A DNA stretch of 64,000 nt from Lelliottia wanjuensis. Its GTDB lineage: Bacteria > Pseudomonadota > Gammaproteobacteria > Enterobacterales > Enterobacteriaceae. Each line of letters opens with the position of its first letter. Position 1 is the stretch's first letter. The notes under the pieces are model-generated. The model saw nothing but the letters and a program-made list of their open reading frames with translations. It made no database searches and was not told where the DNA came from. Shown here piece by piece: positions 51,174 to 58,598 of this stretch. A program made the translations under genes and the position numbers. The stretch spans positions 124,001-188,000 of the forward strand of contig NZ_JASSOT010000063.1 in the NCBI RefSeq assembly GCF_030238365.1, given 5' to 3'.

Positions 51174-51826
51174 CAGATCAGGTCCTGCTTTCGATCTGCT
51201 GGCACCAGTGACATTGCGCCAGCGATCGGATCGTTCTCCATGCCTCGCGCCAATTCCAGCGCTGCCCTGCATTGCTGACACTGGCAAGGTTCAATAAACC
51301 CCATTTCGTTACGGCGGCACGGCGCGGCGGCCTGCTGCGGGTAATTAGCCTTCTGCTGTGGTGCTGCGGCCACCTGGCTACGCACCCACTCGACGCGGGA
51401 TGGGTTTGCGTGACAGCCGCCCCTGTTTTGCTCTTCGGCGTATTGTTCTGGGCTTTCATTGAACGGCAGCTTTTCATTCAGCCCGGCAGCAACAAACGCA
51501 GCATGCATTTCATTTAGCGGGCCCGTCGAATCGACGCCAATATTTTGGAAATAGTCGTAAGCGTTCGCGCACAACCCCGCCTCAAAAGTGAAAATACCGC
51601 CGTCATTAGCGCCATTTTTCAGCCAGCCGTCATAGGCAACGTAAAAACAGCGCAAAAGCGACACGGGGGCGTTCCGGTATTCCTGAAGCTCACGCACGGC
51701 GCTACGCATCTCGTCAAACATCTCGTAATTATGTTTGTCGTTATCGTCGAGCGGATCAAATTCACCGACAAGGTCAGTCAGGTCGCAGAGCATGTCACGT
51801 AAGCGCTCGTCTGTTGGTTTGGTCAT
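51173..51826 (-). CDS. Modular phage accessory protein with LQEYRNA linker (217 aa)
   Basis: N terminus MTKPTDERLRDMLCDLTDLV, then VRELQEYRNAP at about residue 46, then a variable region with FVAAGLNEKLPF and a C-terminal CQCQQC metal-binding-like motif. The N-terminal module and linker recur in at least three other genes of this cluster, which then differ in their C-terminal parts. Function unknown. Confidence 0.68.
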   Translation of the reverse strand: MTKPTDERLRDMLCDLTDLVGEFDPLDDNDKHNYEMFDEMRSAVRELQEYRNAPVSLLRCFYVAYDGWLKNGANDGGIFTFEAGLCANAYDYFQNIGVDSTGPLNEMHAAFVAAGLNEKLPFNESPEQYAEEQNRGGCHANPSRVEWVRSQVAAAPQQKANYPQQAAAPCRRNEMGFIEPCQCQQCRAALELARGMENDPIAGAMSLVPADRKQDLI

Positions 51827-52119
51827 AGCGGCTTGCCCTCCAGCGCTGCAATTTGCATACGGTCAAGAATGCGCAGCAAACAGCGAGCATCCTCTCCATC
51901 AGCAAGACCGGATTGCTCATGCGCTGTACTGCGCAAGTCATCGCGCAGCCGATCAAATATCTCACGTACAAATGGCTCAGGGCTTTCATGCAGCACCAGC
52001 TGAACTATTTTGAACCGGTGCGCGGCGAGGATCCCCTCAATCTGCCCGGCGTGCCCTTTGGTCAGCGCAGTTAAAACATCAGCCTGTTTGTCCAGTAAGT
52101 CAGTCAGCTTGGCAGTCAT
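51823..52119 (-). CDS. Hypothetical phage protein (98 aa)
   Basis: A helical protein starting MTAKLTDLLDKQADVLTALT. The KLTD start resembles the neighbouring paralogous genes, but the LQEYRNA linker is absent. ATGA overlaps join it to both neighbours. Function unknown. Confidence 0.62.
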   Translation of the reverse strand: MTAKLTDLLDKQADVLTALTKGHAGQIEGILAAHRFKIVQLVLHESPEPFVREIFDRLRDDLRSTAHEQSGLADGEDARCLLRILDRMQIAALEGKPL

Positions 52120-52676
52120 AACGGCTTAACCTCCAGACGGTCTAAGCGTTCAATTTCAGCCAGAATTAACGCTCCAGCTTTGACGAGTGCTCGACGTGGC
52201 TCACATGGTTTAAAAGTCTCGAATTCAAACGGCCACAAGATGGATACCAGCATTGGGTTATTTGGCGCGTTCGAATGCGCGGCATAAGTTGAAGCAGCCT
52301 GGGCCAGTTCACCACTGACATGTTCGTCATCATGCTCTGTCGTCCAGCCTTCCGCTGTTACTTGGCGCTGGCGCTCAGCCAGAACATCGAGAGCGGCCTG
52401 TGACGCGCCCGTTAGTGGCTGCGGGGCGGCACAGAAAGTGTTATGCATCCACTCAGCCCCGCTGAGCCAGTGAAGCCTTTTCTCTCCGTTCAACCACGAT
52501 GGAATATCACTTTCTGTCGGCTTGCTGGGCACTACCTGCTGCGCGTTCCGGTATTCCTGAAGCTCGCGCAGCGCTGCGGCGACGTAATGGCTTTTGTGTT
52601 CATCAGCCCACAGAATCAAGCGAATGAGCGTCGCATTTGATATGCGCTCACCGTCTGTTAGTTTGTTATTGATCAT
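52116..52676 (-). CDS. Modular phage protein with Ead/Ea22-type or RQxQ domain (186 aa)
   Basis: The start MINNKLTDGERISNATLIRL and the linker ALRELQEYRNAQ are followed by the conserved C-terminal domain DVLAERQRQVTAEGWTTEHD through RRALVKAGALILAEIERLDR, common in enteric phage accessory genes. No enzyme activity is known. It shares the linker DNA with its neighbours. Confidence 0.72.
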   Translation of the reverse strand: MINNKLTDGERISNATLIRLILWADEHKSHYVAAALRELQEYRNAQQVVPSKPTESDIPSWLNGEKRLHWLSGAEWMHNTFCAAPQPLTGASQAALDVLAERQRQVTAEGWTTEHDDEHVSGELAQAASTYAAHSNAPNNPMLVSILWPFEFETFKPCEPRRALVKAGALILAEIERLDRLEVKPL

Positions 52677-53026
52677 TTAATCACCCCAAATTCTACTTTT
52701 GTCCTGGGGATGTCACCCAGCTCGAAACCAAAAACTACACCCGCAGCAGTTAAATAATCGGCGGCGTTAATACTTAGTAGCCCCTCAACTGGCGAGAATC
52801 CTTCAGTTACTTCCCACCGTTTTTTTGAGTGATTCAGGAGTACGTTGTCATTCAAAGCGGAGTAAATCGCCATATCACGCGAGGCCATAGCCGATTCGAT
52901 ACCGAGTGCTGCCATTAAAATTTTTCGGGTGATGAAACCGTGCTCTATAAACATCGCGTCAATGAACTGCTGGCGCATAAGTGCAAACCGGCGCAAGCCA
53001 AGATTTGTTAGTTTGCTATTGGTCAT
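52673..53026 (-). CDS. Winged-helix-like phage protein (117 aa)
   Basis: MTNSKLTNLGLRRFALMRQQ then FIEHGFITRKILMAALGIES and DNVLLNHSKKRWEVTEGF, which looks like a DNA-binding winged helix of the kind that precedes WYL domains. It has no WYL domain. Overlaps its neighbours by four to eleven bases. Role unknown; possible regulator. Confidence 0.6.
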   Translation of the reverse strand: MTNSKLTNLGLRRFALMRQQFIDAMFIEHGFITRKILMAALGIESAMASRDMAIYSALNDNVLLNHSKKRWEVTEGFSPVEGLLSINAADYLTAAGVVFGFELGDIPRTKVEFGVIK

Positions 53027-53309
53027 TCTCTAATTGCTCCATGTATGTTGCAGCTGCTGCCACGCGATGAGATCGAACCTGGTCATCACCTTTATAGAGT
53101 TGACCGCAAGTCAGGCCGCGTGAATGGCCGACGTCGTAACCGGCAAGAAAATGATTTTTGGGATCTGCAGCGTTCCGGTATTCCTGAAGCTCTCGAGCTA
53201 GCGCCACCAAATCATCGCCAACTTTAACGTAACCACCGTTATCCATCGGATAAACCCGATCAGCTATCAGCTTCTCCAAAAATTCGTCTGTCGGCTTATT
53301 GTCTATCAT
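53016..53309 (-). CDS. Modular phage protein with LQEYRNA linker (97 aa)
   Basis: MIDNKPTDEFLEKLIADRVY, then ALARELQEYRNAAD and HFLAGYDVGHSRGLTCGQLY. Same N-terminal module and linker as the other members of this cluster, with a different tail. Function unknown. Confidence 0.64.
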   Translation of the reverse strand: MIDNKPTDEFLEKLIADRVYPMDNGGYVKVGDDLVALARELQEYRNAADPKNHFLAGYDVGHSRGLTCGQLYKGDDQVRSHRVAAAATYMEQLENDQ

Positions 53310-53746
53310 TTGGATTCATCCTCATGCAGTTTTAATCCGGAAGCACGGAACATATGACGCACCCTGGCTCGCCACATATCCTCCACCTCAAGCGGTGAGC
53401 GCAATTCAATGTTTTCGATACGCGGGGGCATCATGAAATTATCGTGCGCTACTGGAACTGGCTGCGGGGTAGTGTAAACATCCACCTCACCGGCTGGTAA
53501 ATCGCTTACCATCATCACGCTTACTCTCCCGCTTCCGTTATAGAGTGTTGCAGCAGGATGCTGTTGCGCGTTCCGGTAATTCTCAAGCTCTGCCTCAAGA
53601 GCGGCCTGATTAGTGCGGCGGCGCTTCAGCTCCAACAGCAAACAAATCAGCTGCTGATTCTCCGTGTCGCCCGGTGCTGTCATTGCCTCCAGCGCCTCGA
53701 GATGAGCGCTCAGGCCGTGGTCGTCTGTTAGTTTGTTATTTGTCAT
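53306..53746 (-). CDS. Modular phage protein with ELENYRNA linker (146 aa)
   Basis: MTNNKLTDDHGLSAHLEALE, a helical stretch ending LEAELENYRNAQQHP, then a C-terminal part (ENIELRSPLEVEDMWRARVR). It is the first gene of the modular run and overlaps the next gene by 11 bases. Function unknown. Confidence 0.64.
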   Translation of the reverse strand: MTNNKLTDDHGLSAHLEALEAMTAPGDTENQQLICLLLELKRRRTNQAALEAELENYRNAQQHPAATLYNGSGRVSVMMVSDLPAGEVDVYTTPQPVPVAHDNFMMPPRIENIELRSPLEVEDMWRARVRHMFRASGLKLHEDESK

Positions 53747-54209
53747 TTTGATGACTCCTTATTTCCCATAAAACACGAGCAACACCGCCATTTCCGAGAG
53801 GGTCACGCTTATCTTTTAATGCCACACTAGATGCCGCCCACCCAGCACGAGGCGGAATGTCCTTAACCCGCACAAAACCAGCTGCGCGTAGCGATGCTCC
53901 GGATTCATCAGCCTGCGTGTAAGTGATGCAACGGCGGTATCCCATCGCTTTTGCAGCACGCCATACAGCACCGTAGAGCGCGCTATTTGCATTGCGCTCA
54001 CCTGTGGTGCAAGTGCGGTTAATCTCCAGAGTGAGGCCGTCATCAAAGTGACGAGCTATCGGGCGACCGGCAGTCGCTACGCCTACGATCTCGCCTGAGC
54101 TATTTTTCAAGCCAATGCTGAACTTATGTCCACGCGGAGGCTTATTGTGTCGATGGTGAAGCCGCACAAACTCCTGAGCTATTCGCAATGAAATTGGTGA
54201 AATAATCAT
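53736..54209 (-). CDS. XF1762-family GNAT-like protein
   Basis: A 157-residue protein: LRIAQEFVRLHHRHNKPPRG, GHKFSIGLKNSSGEIVGVAT, AGRPIARHFDDGLTLEINRT and AMGYRRCITYTQADESGASL. These are the XF1762-family blocks, a phage group with an acetyltransferase-like fold. The substrate is unknown. Its gene end overlaps the modular gene downstream. Confidence 0.8.
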   Translation of the reverse strand: MIISPISLRIAQEFVRLHHRHNKPPRGHKFSIGLKNSSGEIVGVATAGRPIARHFDDGLTLEINRTCTTGERNANSALYGAVWRAAKAMGYRRCITYTQADESGASLRAAGFVRVKDIPPRAGWAASSVALKDKRDPLGNGGVARVLWEIRSHQNDK

Positions 54210-54214
54210 TTTGT

Positions 54215-54640
54215 TTAAGCCCCTTGCGGGGCCTCTCCGTTGTATTGTTCAAACCAGAAAATCACTGGCTTTTCGATAACTTCAATCAGGCCGAAACGCT
54301 CTGCTGTGCGAAAATTTACGCTGTATGCGCGGGCGCGCTCTGCCTGGTGAGCAATTTGCTCTCTGAACCCTTCCAGCGTGTGGCCGCCTTTGAATAAATT
54401 GCACTGCTTACATGCCGGGTTGAGATTTTCTGAGACATCCAGGGCGGCGCGCTCGGCTACACGGCTTTGAAACTCCAGCCTGCCGTCATCCGTAATGGTT
54501 CGGTTAAAATCTCGACCACGGTAGATGGGCTCAACGTGATCAGCGTGCCAGCCCTTTTCCTGCAATTCGCACCCGCAATAAGCACAGCGACCGTCGAACT
54601 TCATGCGCAGTTCTGCACGCTGTTTTTTGGTCAGCGCCAT
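54215..54640 (-). CDS. HNH endonuclease
   Basis: A 141-residue protein with CAYCGCELQEKGWHADHVEP, a DH metal site and NLNPACKQCNLFKGGHTLEG, giving the two Cys pairs and the His/Asn residues of the HNH fold. In phages such nucleases act in recombination, packaging or as free-standing homing enzymes. No terminase is beside it, so packaging is less likely. Confidence 0.86.
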   Translation of the reverse strand: MALTKKQRAELRMKFDGRCAYCGCELQEKGWHADHVEPIYRGRDFNRTITDDGRLEFQSRVAERAALDVSENLNPACKQCNLFKGGHTLEGFREQIAHQAERARAYSVNFRTAERFGLIEVIEKPVIFWFEQYNGEAPQGA

Positions 54641-54642
54641 GC

Positions 54643-55170
54643 CTATTCTCCTTTCACTGTGATGCCAGCTGCGCGGATAGCCTTGGTGATTTCCTTCATG
54701 CCAGTGTTGAACCCATCAACTCGGCCACGCAGCCACGGTTCATCCGCAATGCCGTACTCACCATTCTCAAATTCACAGTCGAAATCGAGATCATCAGGAA
54801 TGACCACGGTTCGCGACTCCAGCTCAGCGATCCGCTTCTCTGCGGCTTCCAGTTCAATTTGTCTCTTTCCAGCCAAATCCTGCAGAAAATTTCTCTCGCG
54901 CCTAAGGTCATCCACCAAAAGATTAGATTTTTCAGTTTCTACGTTTGCCGCTGCCAGTTCATCCAGCAGCGCCAGCACAGTGGCAGGGTTGGCTGAGGCG
55001 ATGAATTTCGCATCTTCAGGCCGATTGCTGCTTATGCGTTCGCACACCAGTATTTCAAACGACTCACCACCACTAACACCGCAAACACCGCTGTCGTATC
55101 TGAATGCCCTCCACGGCCCCGGAGTGGCCTTCTCAGCTGCTTCACGCAGCGCCTGCTTGTTTGTGCTCAC
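54643..55170 (-). CDS. Ead/Ea22-like family protein
   Basis: The 175-residue product starts at GTG (MSTNKQALREAAEKATPGPW), preceded by AGGAGG. AKFIASANPATVLALLDELA and the coiled coil ending KRIAELESRT are the Ead/Ea22 pattern. These phage accessory proteins are variable and of unknown function. The GTG overlaps the stop of the upstream gene. Confidence 0.78.
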   Translation of the reverse strand: MSTNKQALREAAEKATPGPWRAFRYDSGVCGVSGGESFEILVCERISSNRPEDAKFIASANPATVLALLDELAAANVETEKSNLLVDDLRRERNFLQDLAGKRQIELEAAEKRIAELESRTVVIPDDLDFDCEFENGEYGIADEPWLRGRVDGFNTGMKEITKAIRAAGITVKGE

Positions 55171-55373
55171 TGTGTTTCCTCCTGTTGCCTTGCCCATTCT
55201 TCCCACTCCTTAATCAATAATTCTCTCGTCGCTTTTTTAGATCCCGGTGAAAAACTCTTTCCAATTTGGTGGTGCCCAACACAGCGGATCTGTGCATTTC
55301 CAGCACACCAGGTCTCCCTGGAGAAATACTCAACGGTATTGCCGCAAATTGGGCATTTTGGTAAATCAGTCAC
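55167..55373 (-). CDS. Small zinc-ribbon protein (Lar-like, 68 aa)
   Basis: From a GTG: (M)TDLPKCPICGNTVEYFSRET, CAGNAQIRCVGHHQIGKSF and a helical end. Two Cys pairs (CPIC, C...C) match the zinc-ribbon of Lar-type restriction-alleviation proteins, though the similarity is limited to that. The start overlaps the stop of the upstream gene. Confidence 0.62.
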   Translation of the reverse strand: MTDLPKCPICGNTVEYFSRETWCAGNAQIRCVGHHQIGKSFSPGSKKATRELLIKEWEEWARQQEETQ

Positions 55374-55741
55374 AGGGCCACCCCGTAAAAATTCAGCACG
55401 CGCACCATCGCGGGGCTGCGGCGGCATTCAGTGCAGACGCCGTTCCGGGCTGGGTTGTAGGGCTTTGCGCCCGCTGGCAGATTCTCTTCCTCGTCGCGCA
55501 GACGCTCCCACTGTTTCCGGCGCTTTGCGTTCCATGCGCGGTATACCTCTTCGCTCGGAAATGCACCTGATTTCGGTGTGCGGTACAGGTTGCCCAGGCG
55601 TACAGCACTGGTGAAGTAATGCCGGGCGGTACGGTAGGTGAATCCGGATATCTCAGCAGCCTCGGCGAGCGTCAGGCGCCCGCGTTCGTGGGTGAGATCG
55701 ATAAATTTTTGAATCCAGTCCGGCTTGGTTTTGTTTGCCAT
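55370..55741 (-). CDS. Hypothetical helix-turn-helix protein after the initiator (123 aa)
   Basis: WIQKFIDLTHERGRLTLAEA followed by ISGFTYRTARHYFTSAVRLG forms a helix-turn-helix; the C-terminal part has a CTECRR cysteine pair. It holds the place where lambda P or DnaC loaders lie, but has no ATPase motif. It may regulate replication or expression. Confidence 0.65.
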   Translation of the reverse strand: MANKTKPDWIQKFIDLTHERGRLTLAEAAEISGFTYRTARHYFTSAVRLGNLYRTPKSGAFPSEEVYRAWNAKRRKQWERLRDEEENLPAGAKPYNPARNGVCTECRRSPAMVRVLNFYGVAL

Positions 55742-55763
55742 GTAAATTCCCTCTCGTAAATTT

Positions 55764-56654
55764 TTAACCGCGAAACCCAGGGGGGATCGTGTTGTCTGGT
55801 TCTGAAATCTTGTTTATGTCGCGACGTCCGGGCTTCAGCCACGTTCCGTTGATGCATTCAGGCCGACCGGCCTCATTCCACTTGAGCGCCTTCTGGTGGT
55901 ACTCGGAGAAGTTCTCCGGCCCAAACAGGGTTTTCGGGCGCAGGTAGTCACACATTTTTGGGTCGTTAAGCCATTTCGCCGTGGCGTAGTCAGTTACCAG
56001 GATCAGATCGTCTGCCGAATACTCAGGCTCAGACAATCTCCCCCGGATGTAGCCCATCGTAGTTTTGCTATCCCGGTAACTGGATTTGGTCACGCGGTTG
56101 AAATGCCCCAGAACCATTTCGGCTGGAGTGGTCGAAATTTCGTCAGGTTCGGAACGAACCGGACAAGATCTTTTAATATCTGTAGTTATATCTGTAGTAG
56201 TCTCTGTATGAAGAAGAGACCGATCTGACCCCGTGCACGGGTCCAACCTGACCTCTTGCACGGGGTCAGTCTGACCTTTTGCATTAGTTCGTTCTGACCT
56301 GTTGCATGAGGTCAAATTGACCTGACCGGAAAGCACCTTATTTCCGTAGTTAATCGTGTAAAAATTAGTACGATCGCGGTTGTCATCTGACAGCCGTCTC
56401 ACGTCAATCAGTCCCTGGCTCACTAGCGAAGCGAAAGTGCGTTTAATGGTCGATTCAGAGAAAAAGTCGAAGCATTTTTCTTTCCATTCGCGATGCGTGT
56501 TGTAGATCCAACGACGCCCTTCCCTCTCCACTCCTGAGCTGGTTTCTGAGAGCCAGTAGTGCAACTGTTGAAGCAAGATGGCTTCATTCAAACCAATCGC
56601 GGAGGCTAGCTCCGGATTGATAACTATTGGGTGTTTCGCATAAAGCAGGCTCAC
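55764..56654 (-). CDS. Phage replication initiator (O-like)
   Basis: A 296-residue protein. The N terminus is a winged helix (LNEAILLQQLHYWLSETSSG, ESTIKRTFASLVSQGLIDVR). A low-complexity middle (about 110-150) is encoded by the origin iterons. The C-terminal conserved phage domain follows (VLGHFNRVTKSSYRDSKTTM, WLNDPKMCDYLRPKTLFGPE) and the tail ends IPPGFRG. It binds the iterons and recruits the host helicase, as lambda O does. No helicase or loader gene accompanies it. Confidence 0.86.
   Translation of the reverse strand: MSLLYAKHPIVINPELASAIGLNEAILLQQLHYWLSETSSGVEREGRRWIYNTHREWKEKCFDFFSESTIKRTFASLVSQGLIDVRRLSDDNRDRTNFYTINYGNKVLSGQVNLTSCNRSERTNAKGQTDPVQEVRLDPCTGSDRSLLHTETTTDITTDIKRSCPVRSEPDEISTTPAEMVLGHFNRVTKSSYRDSKTTMGYIRGRLSEPEYSADDLILVTDYATAKWLNDPKMCDYLRPKTLFGPENFSEYHQKALKWNEAGRPECINGTWLKPGRRDINKISEPDNTIPPGFRG
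56160..56325. other. Replication origin with four 23-bp-spaced iterons
   Basis: Palindromic iterons of the type TGACCYnnTGCAnnnGGTCA start at 56226, 56249, 56272 and 56295, exactly 23 bases apart; the third is the least conserved, and a partial fifth follows. An AT-rich stretch with repeated ATCTGTAGT lies next to them at 56168-56215, a likely unwinding element. This matches the layout of lambda ori inside gene O. Confidence 0.82.
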
Positions 56655-56908
56655 GACTTCACCTCTGTGAACTTCGACTTAAATTTTTTGGGTTCCATTG
56701 TGCAGGTTCCGCGATATCCCTCACGGGAGTATTCAACGGCGAGCGGATAAACCCGCAGGATCGTCACCATGCGCCCGTATCCATCGCGGTACCGCTTCCC
56801 TGGAAATAACTCAGCACCACGCTCCACCGGTGCGTTAACCGATGCGTTTTTCGCTGCGTTTTTAAAGCGCTCCATCAGAGCGTCTCTGTGTTCCTGGGAA
56901 GTGCGCAT
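56651..56908 (-). CDS. DUF4222 family protein (85 aa)
   Basis: GKRYRDGYGRMVTILRVYPL and EYSREGYRGTCTMEPKKFKS are the DUF4222 pattern, found between cII-type and replication genes in enteric phages. Small beta-rich protein, function unknown. Its end overlaps the initiator start by four bases. Confidence 0.78.
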   Translation of the reverse strand: MRTSQEHRDALMERFKNAAKNASVNAPVERGAELFPGKRYRDGYGRMVTILRVYPLAVEYSREGYRGTCTMEPKKFKSKFTEVKS

Positions 56909-56924
56909 AGTCGCCTCCGGATCG

Positions 56925-57365
56925 TTACGCTGCGCGCCGTTCGTGCGCGATGTGGACCGTCACGCCAGCCAGCTGCGCCAGCGCGTCGATCGCTTCAAGT
57001 GTTTCCTGCTGGATTACGGCCAGCGACTTGCCCATCAGCTTCGCGCTGGTGGCTTCGATGCACTCCCGGTTGGCGATGGCCACATCAATCTGAACCTTGT
57101 TCTGCTGCGCCAGTTCAGCCGCATGCGCTGCCTGAATAGCTGGTGCCAGTTCGCGAATCTTGAGGCGCTGGTGCGGCGTTCTGCCCTCCAGCCAGCGATG
57201 GAAAATGTTCTGCTGGTTGTTCCAGATGTTGCCGACCACCAGCGGCAAGTTACCGCCACCGAGTTTGTGATACTCCTCGGTGATCATGGTCGCCGCTGCC
57301 GCCTGCCCCACCATTGCAGCCAGGGACAATGCCAGCGTCTCAATCTGCTCGTGTTTGATTTCCAT
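56925..57365 (-). CDS. YdaT-like regulator in the CII position
   Basis: A 146-residue protein. MEIKHEQIETLALSLAAMVG, NIWNNQQNIFHRWLEGRTPH and KIRELAPAIQAAHAAEL resemble YdaT of the Rac prophage, now seen as a CII-like activator. It follows cro in a TAATG overlap, exactly where lambda cII lies. It probably activates repressor and integrase promoters early in infection; overproduction of such proteins is toxic. Confidence 0.75.
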   Translation of the reverse strand: MEIKHEQIETLALSLAAMVGQAAAATMITEEYHKLGGGNLPLVVGNIWNNQQNIFHRWLEGRTPHQRLKIRELAPAIQAAHAAELAQQNKVQIDVAIANRECIEATSAKLMGKSLAVIQQETLEAIDALAQLAGVTVHIAHERRAA

Positions 57366-57610
57366 TAATCACTGTCCTTTTGAGCTGATGCGGTACTGTG
57401 CTTGCCAGTTGATGGTGGGAATACAGAATCGAGCGTGCAGCTGGCACCAGCGCGATTGAGCGCTTCGACGATTCGGCGGCAGTCGACCAATCCGGGCTTG
57501 CGGACACCGACTTCATAATTCGAAAGGCGGGATTGACGCCAACCAAGATCTGCAGCGAGCGTTTCCTGGGTTAGCTTCAACGCGGTTCGTTCTTTGGAGA
57601 TGTTGTTCAT
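57365..57610 (-). CDS. Cro-like repressor
   Basis: The 81-residue product starts at MNNISKERTALKLTQETLAA; longer frames were rejected. The helix-turn-helix is LTQETLAADLGWRQSRLSNYE (within residues 12-33), of XRE type. It is the first gene of the rightward early operon and divergent from the repressor gene, as Cro is in lambda. Confidence 0.86.
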   Translation of the reverse strand: MNNISKERTALKLTQETLAADLGWRQSRLSNYEVGVRKPGLVDCRRIVEALNRAGASCTLDSVFPPSTGKHSTASAQKDSD

Positions 57611-57638
57611 GGTTACCTCAAAGTCATTTACCACAACC

Positions 57639-57667
57639 ATTAAACACGCGTTGTGTTGATTATGCAA
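57639..57667 (-). promoter_or_regulatory. Early promoter pR (cro side)
   Basis: On the minus strand the -35 box TTGCAT and -10 box TTTAAT are 17 bases apart; operator OR1 lies within the spacer. Confidence 0.75.
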
Positions 57668-57704
57668 CACGATTTGCAGTGTTTATTTCAACACGCAGCG
57701 TGAT
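57643..57704. promoter_or_regulatory. Right operator cluster, three sites
   Basis: Sites at 57643-57657 (AACAC-GCGTT-GTGTT, perfect half-sites), about 57666-57683 (AACAC...GTGTT with a longer gap) and 57690-57704 (AACAC-GCAGC-GTGAT). Their spacing is 23 and 24 bases, one face of the helix about every two turns. Confidence 0.75.
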
Positions 57705-57715
57705 AAAACAACTTA

Positions 57716-58099
57716 ATGAACATGAATGAGCAGATTGCTGGTCGCCTGAAGGCCGCCAGAGAGAAAAAAGGCATATCCCAAAAGGTTCTCGCAGATCGCT
57801 GCGGGTGGGCTCAGTCTCGCATTGGAAACTACGAGTCAGGCGCTAGGACGATTGGCCTTGATGATGCCGTAGCGATGGCTAAAGAGTTGGGTATTCCACC
57901 TGTGGAGTTGGTTTTTGGTGGTGAGGCTCAAGGTCTGCGAAGGCTTAGTGAGAAACAGGCTCAATTGCTGGACTTGTTTGATCAGATGGAGGAGCGAGAT
58001 CAAGACAATATGATAAGGGCGTTCTCCAAGCACTTGAAAGATACTGACGCATGGATAGAAAAATACATCCAACGTAGAGATAAGAGTAAAGACGTTTAA
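57716..58099 (+). CDS. Phage repressor, short CI-type without peptidase domain
   Basis: The 127-residue protein has an XRE helix-turn-helix (ISQKVLADRCGWAQSRIGNYES, residues about 20-41) and a helical C-terminal part for dimerisation (EKQAQLLDLFDQMEERDQDN). There is no S24/LexA autocleavage domain and no Ala-Gly cleavage site, so DNA-damage cleavage is not expected. The ATG is close to the promoter and has no ribosome site, as in lambda cI leaderless mRNA. Terminated by a hairpin. Confidence 0.86.
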   Translation: MNMNEQIAGRLKAAREKKGISQKVLADRCGWAQSRIGNYESGARTIGLDDAVAMAKELGIPPVELVFGGEAQGLRRLSEKQAQLLDLFDQMEERDQDNMIRAFSKHLKDTDAWIEKYIQRRDKSKDV

Positions 58100-58123
58100 T
58101 CAGCCCCATCCCCACCAACCATC

Positions 58124-58147
58124 CCGCTTCGGCGGGATTTTTTTGCA
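58124..58147 (+). terminator. Terminator of the repressor gene
   Basis: ATCCCGC and GCGGGAT around a TTCG loop, followed by seven T. Confidence 0.9.
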
Positions 58148-58183
58148 CTTTTTTCAACCCAGCAAAAAAAACCTCACAAACAA

Positions 58184-58253
58184 AACACATGATGTGTTGA
58201 CATAAAATCACGCAAGGTGTTTACTACATCACATCAGCAACACGCATCGGGTT
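58184..58253 (+). promoter_or_regulatory. Left operator cluster and pL promoter
   Basis: Operators at 58184-58198 (AACACATGATGTGTT, perfect), 58207-58221 (ATCAC-GCAAG-GTGTT) and 58239-58253 (AACAC-GCATC-GGGTT). The promoter has -35 TTGACA at 58197 and -10 TTTACT at 58220 with a 17-base spacer, so it is overlapped by the first two sites. Confidence 0.8.
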
Positions 58254-58340
58254 TAAAAACCAACCCAATGCAGGGCGCTAAAGGTCTGTGAAATGTTCCG
58301 CTAGCCTGGCGATAAGGGCATAACCAAAGGGGTTGGAAGA

Positions 58341-58598
58341 ATGAGAGTTCCGGAAATTGTTGGTCGCCTGCCAGATGGCAGGCCGATTGTTCAGGTTGGG
58401 GATTTTTGGAAGGGTATTCTTGCGCTGGAGATCGACTTATCCCTTGAGGTTAAGCAAGTGATGAAAAGTGAACAACTGCAACTTGTTCGGCGTTTTCATC
58501 CTTCAGCTTGCCGGTTCGCTCCATTACTCGATTCTGGAATAAGGCCCTCTCGTGATTGGTTACCCTGTTTCTTAGGCGCTCATCCAGTTCGAATGTGA
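58341..58598 (+). CDS. First pL gene, hypothetical, possibly only partly real
   Basis: MRVPEIVGRLPDGRPIVQVG then FWKGILALEIDLSLEVKQVM follow a good GGTTGGAAG ribosome site. The last third is antisense to the zinc-ribbon gene on the other strand and looks like a shadow, so the original gene may have been truncated. It is not an Arg-rich N protein. Confidence 0.4.
   Translation: MRVPEIVGRLPDGRPIVQVGDFWKGILALEIDLSLEVKQVMKSEQLQLVRRFHPSACRFAPLLDSGIRPSRDWLPCFLGAHPVRM

Larger units (their letters stand above)
51669..53590. repeat. Dispersed 23-bp repeat in four accessory genes
   Basis: GCGTTCCGGTATTCCTGAAG followed by CTC occurs at 51669-51691, 52543-52565 and 53170-53192, with a diverged copy at 53568-53590. 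It encodes the LQEYRNA linker. The 5' ends of the same genes (reverse complement of TCTGTTAGTTTGTTATT) are also repeated. Confidence 0.85.

Noticed and set aside
56226-56314. Regular repeats that might be a CRISPR array
   Set aside because: Units are 23 bp with almost no spacer and lie inside the replication gene; they are iterons. No CRISPR array was seen anywhere in the window.
58100-58340. LexA-type SOS box in the immunity region or before the antirepressor
   Set aside because: No CTGT-N8-ACAG sequence was found in the parts I read, so SOS control of the switch is not supported by sequence.
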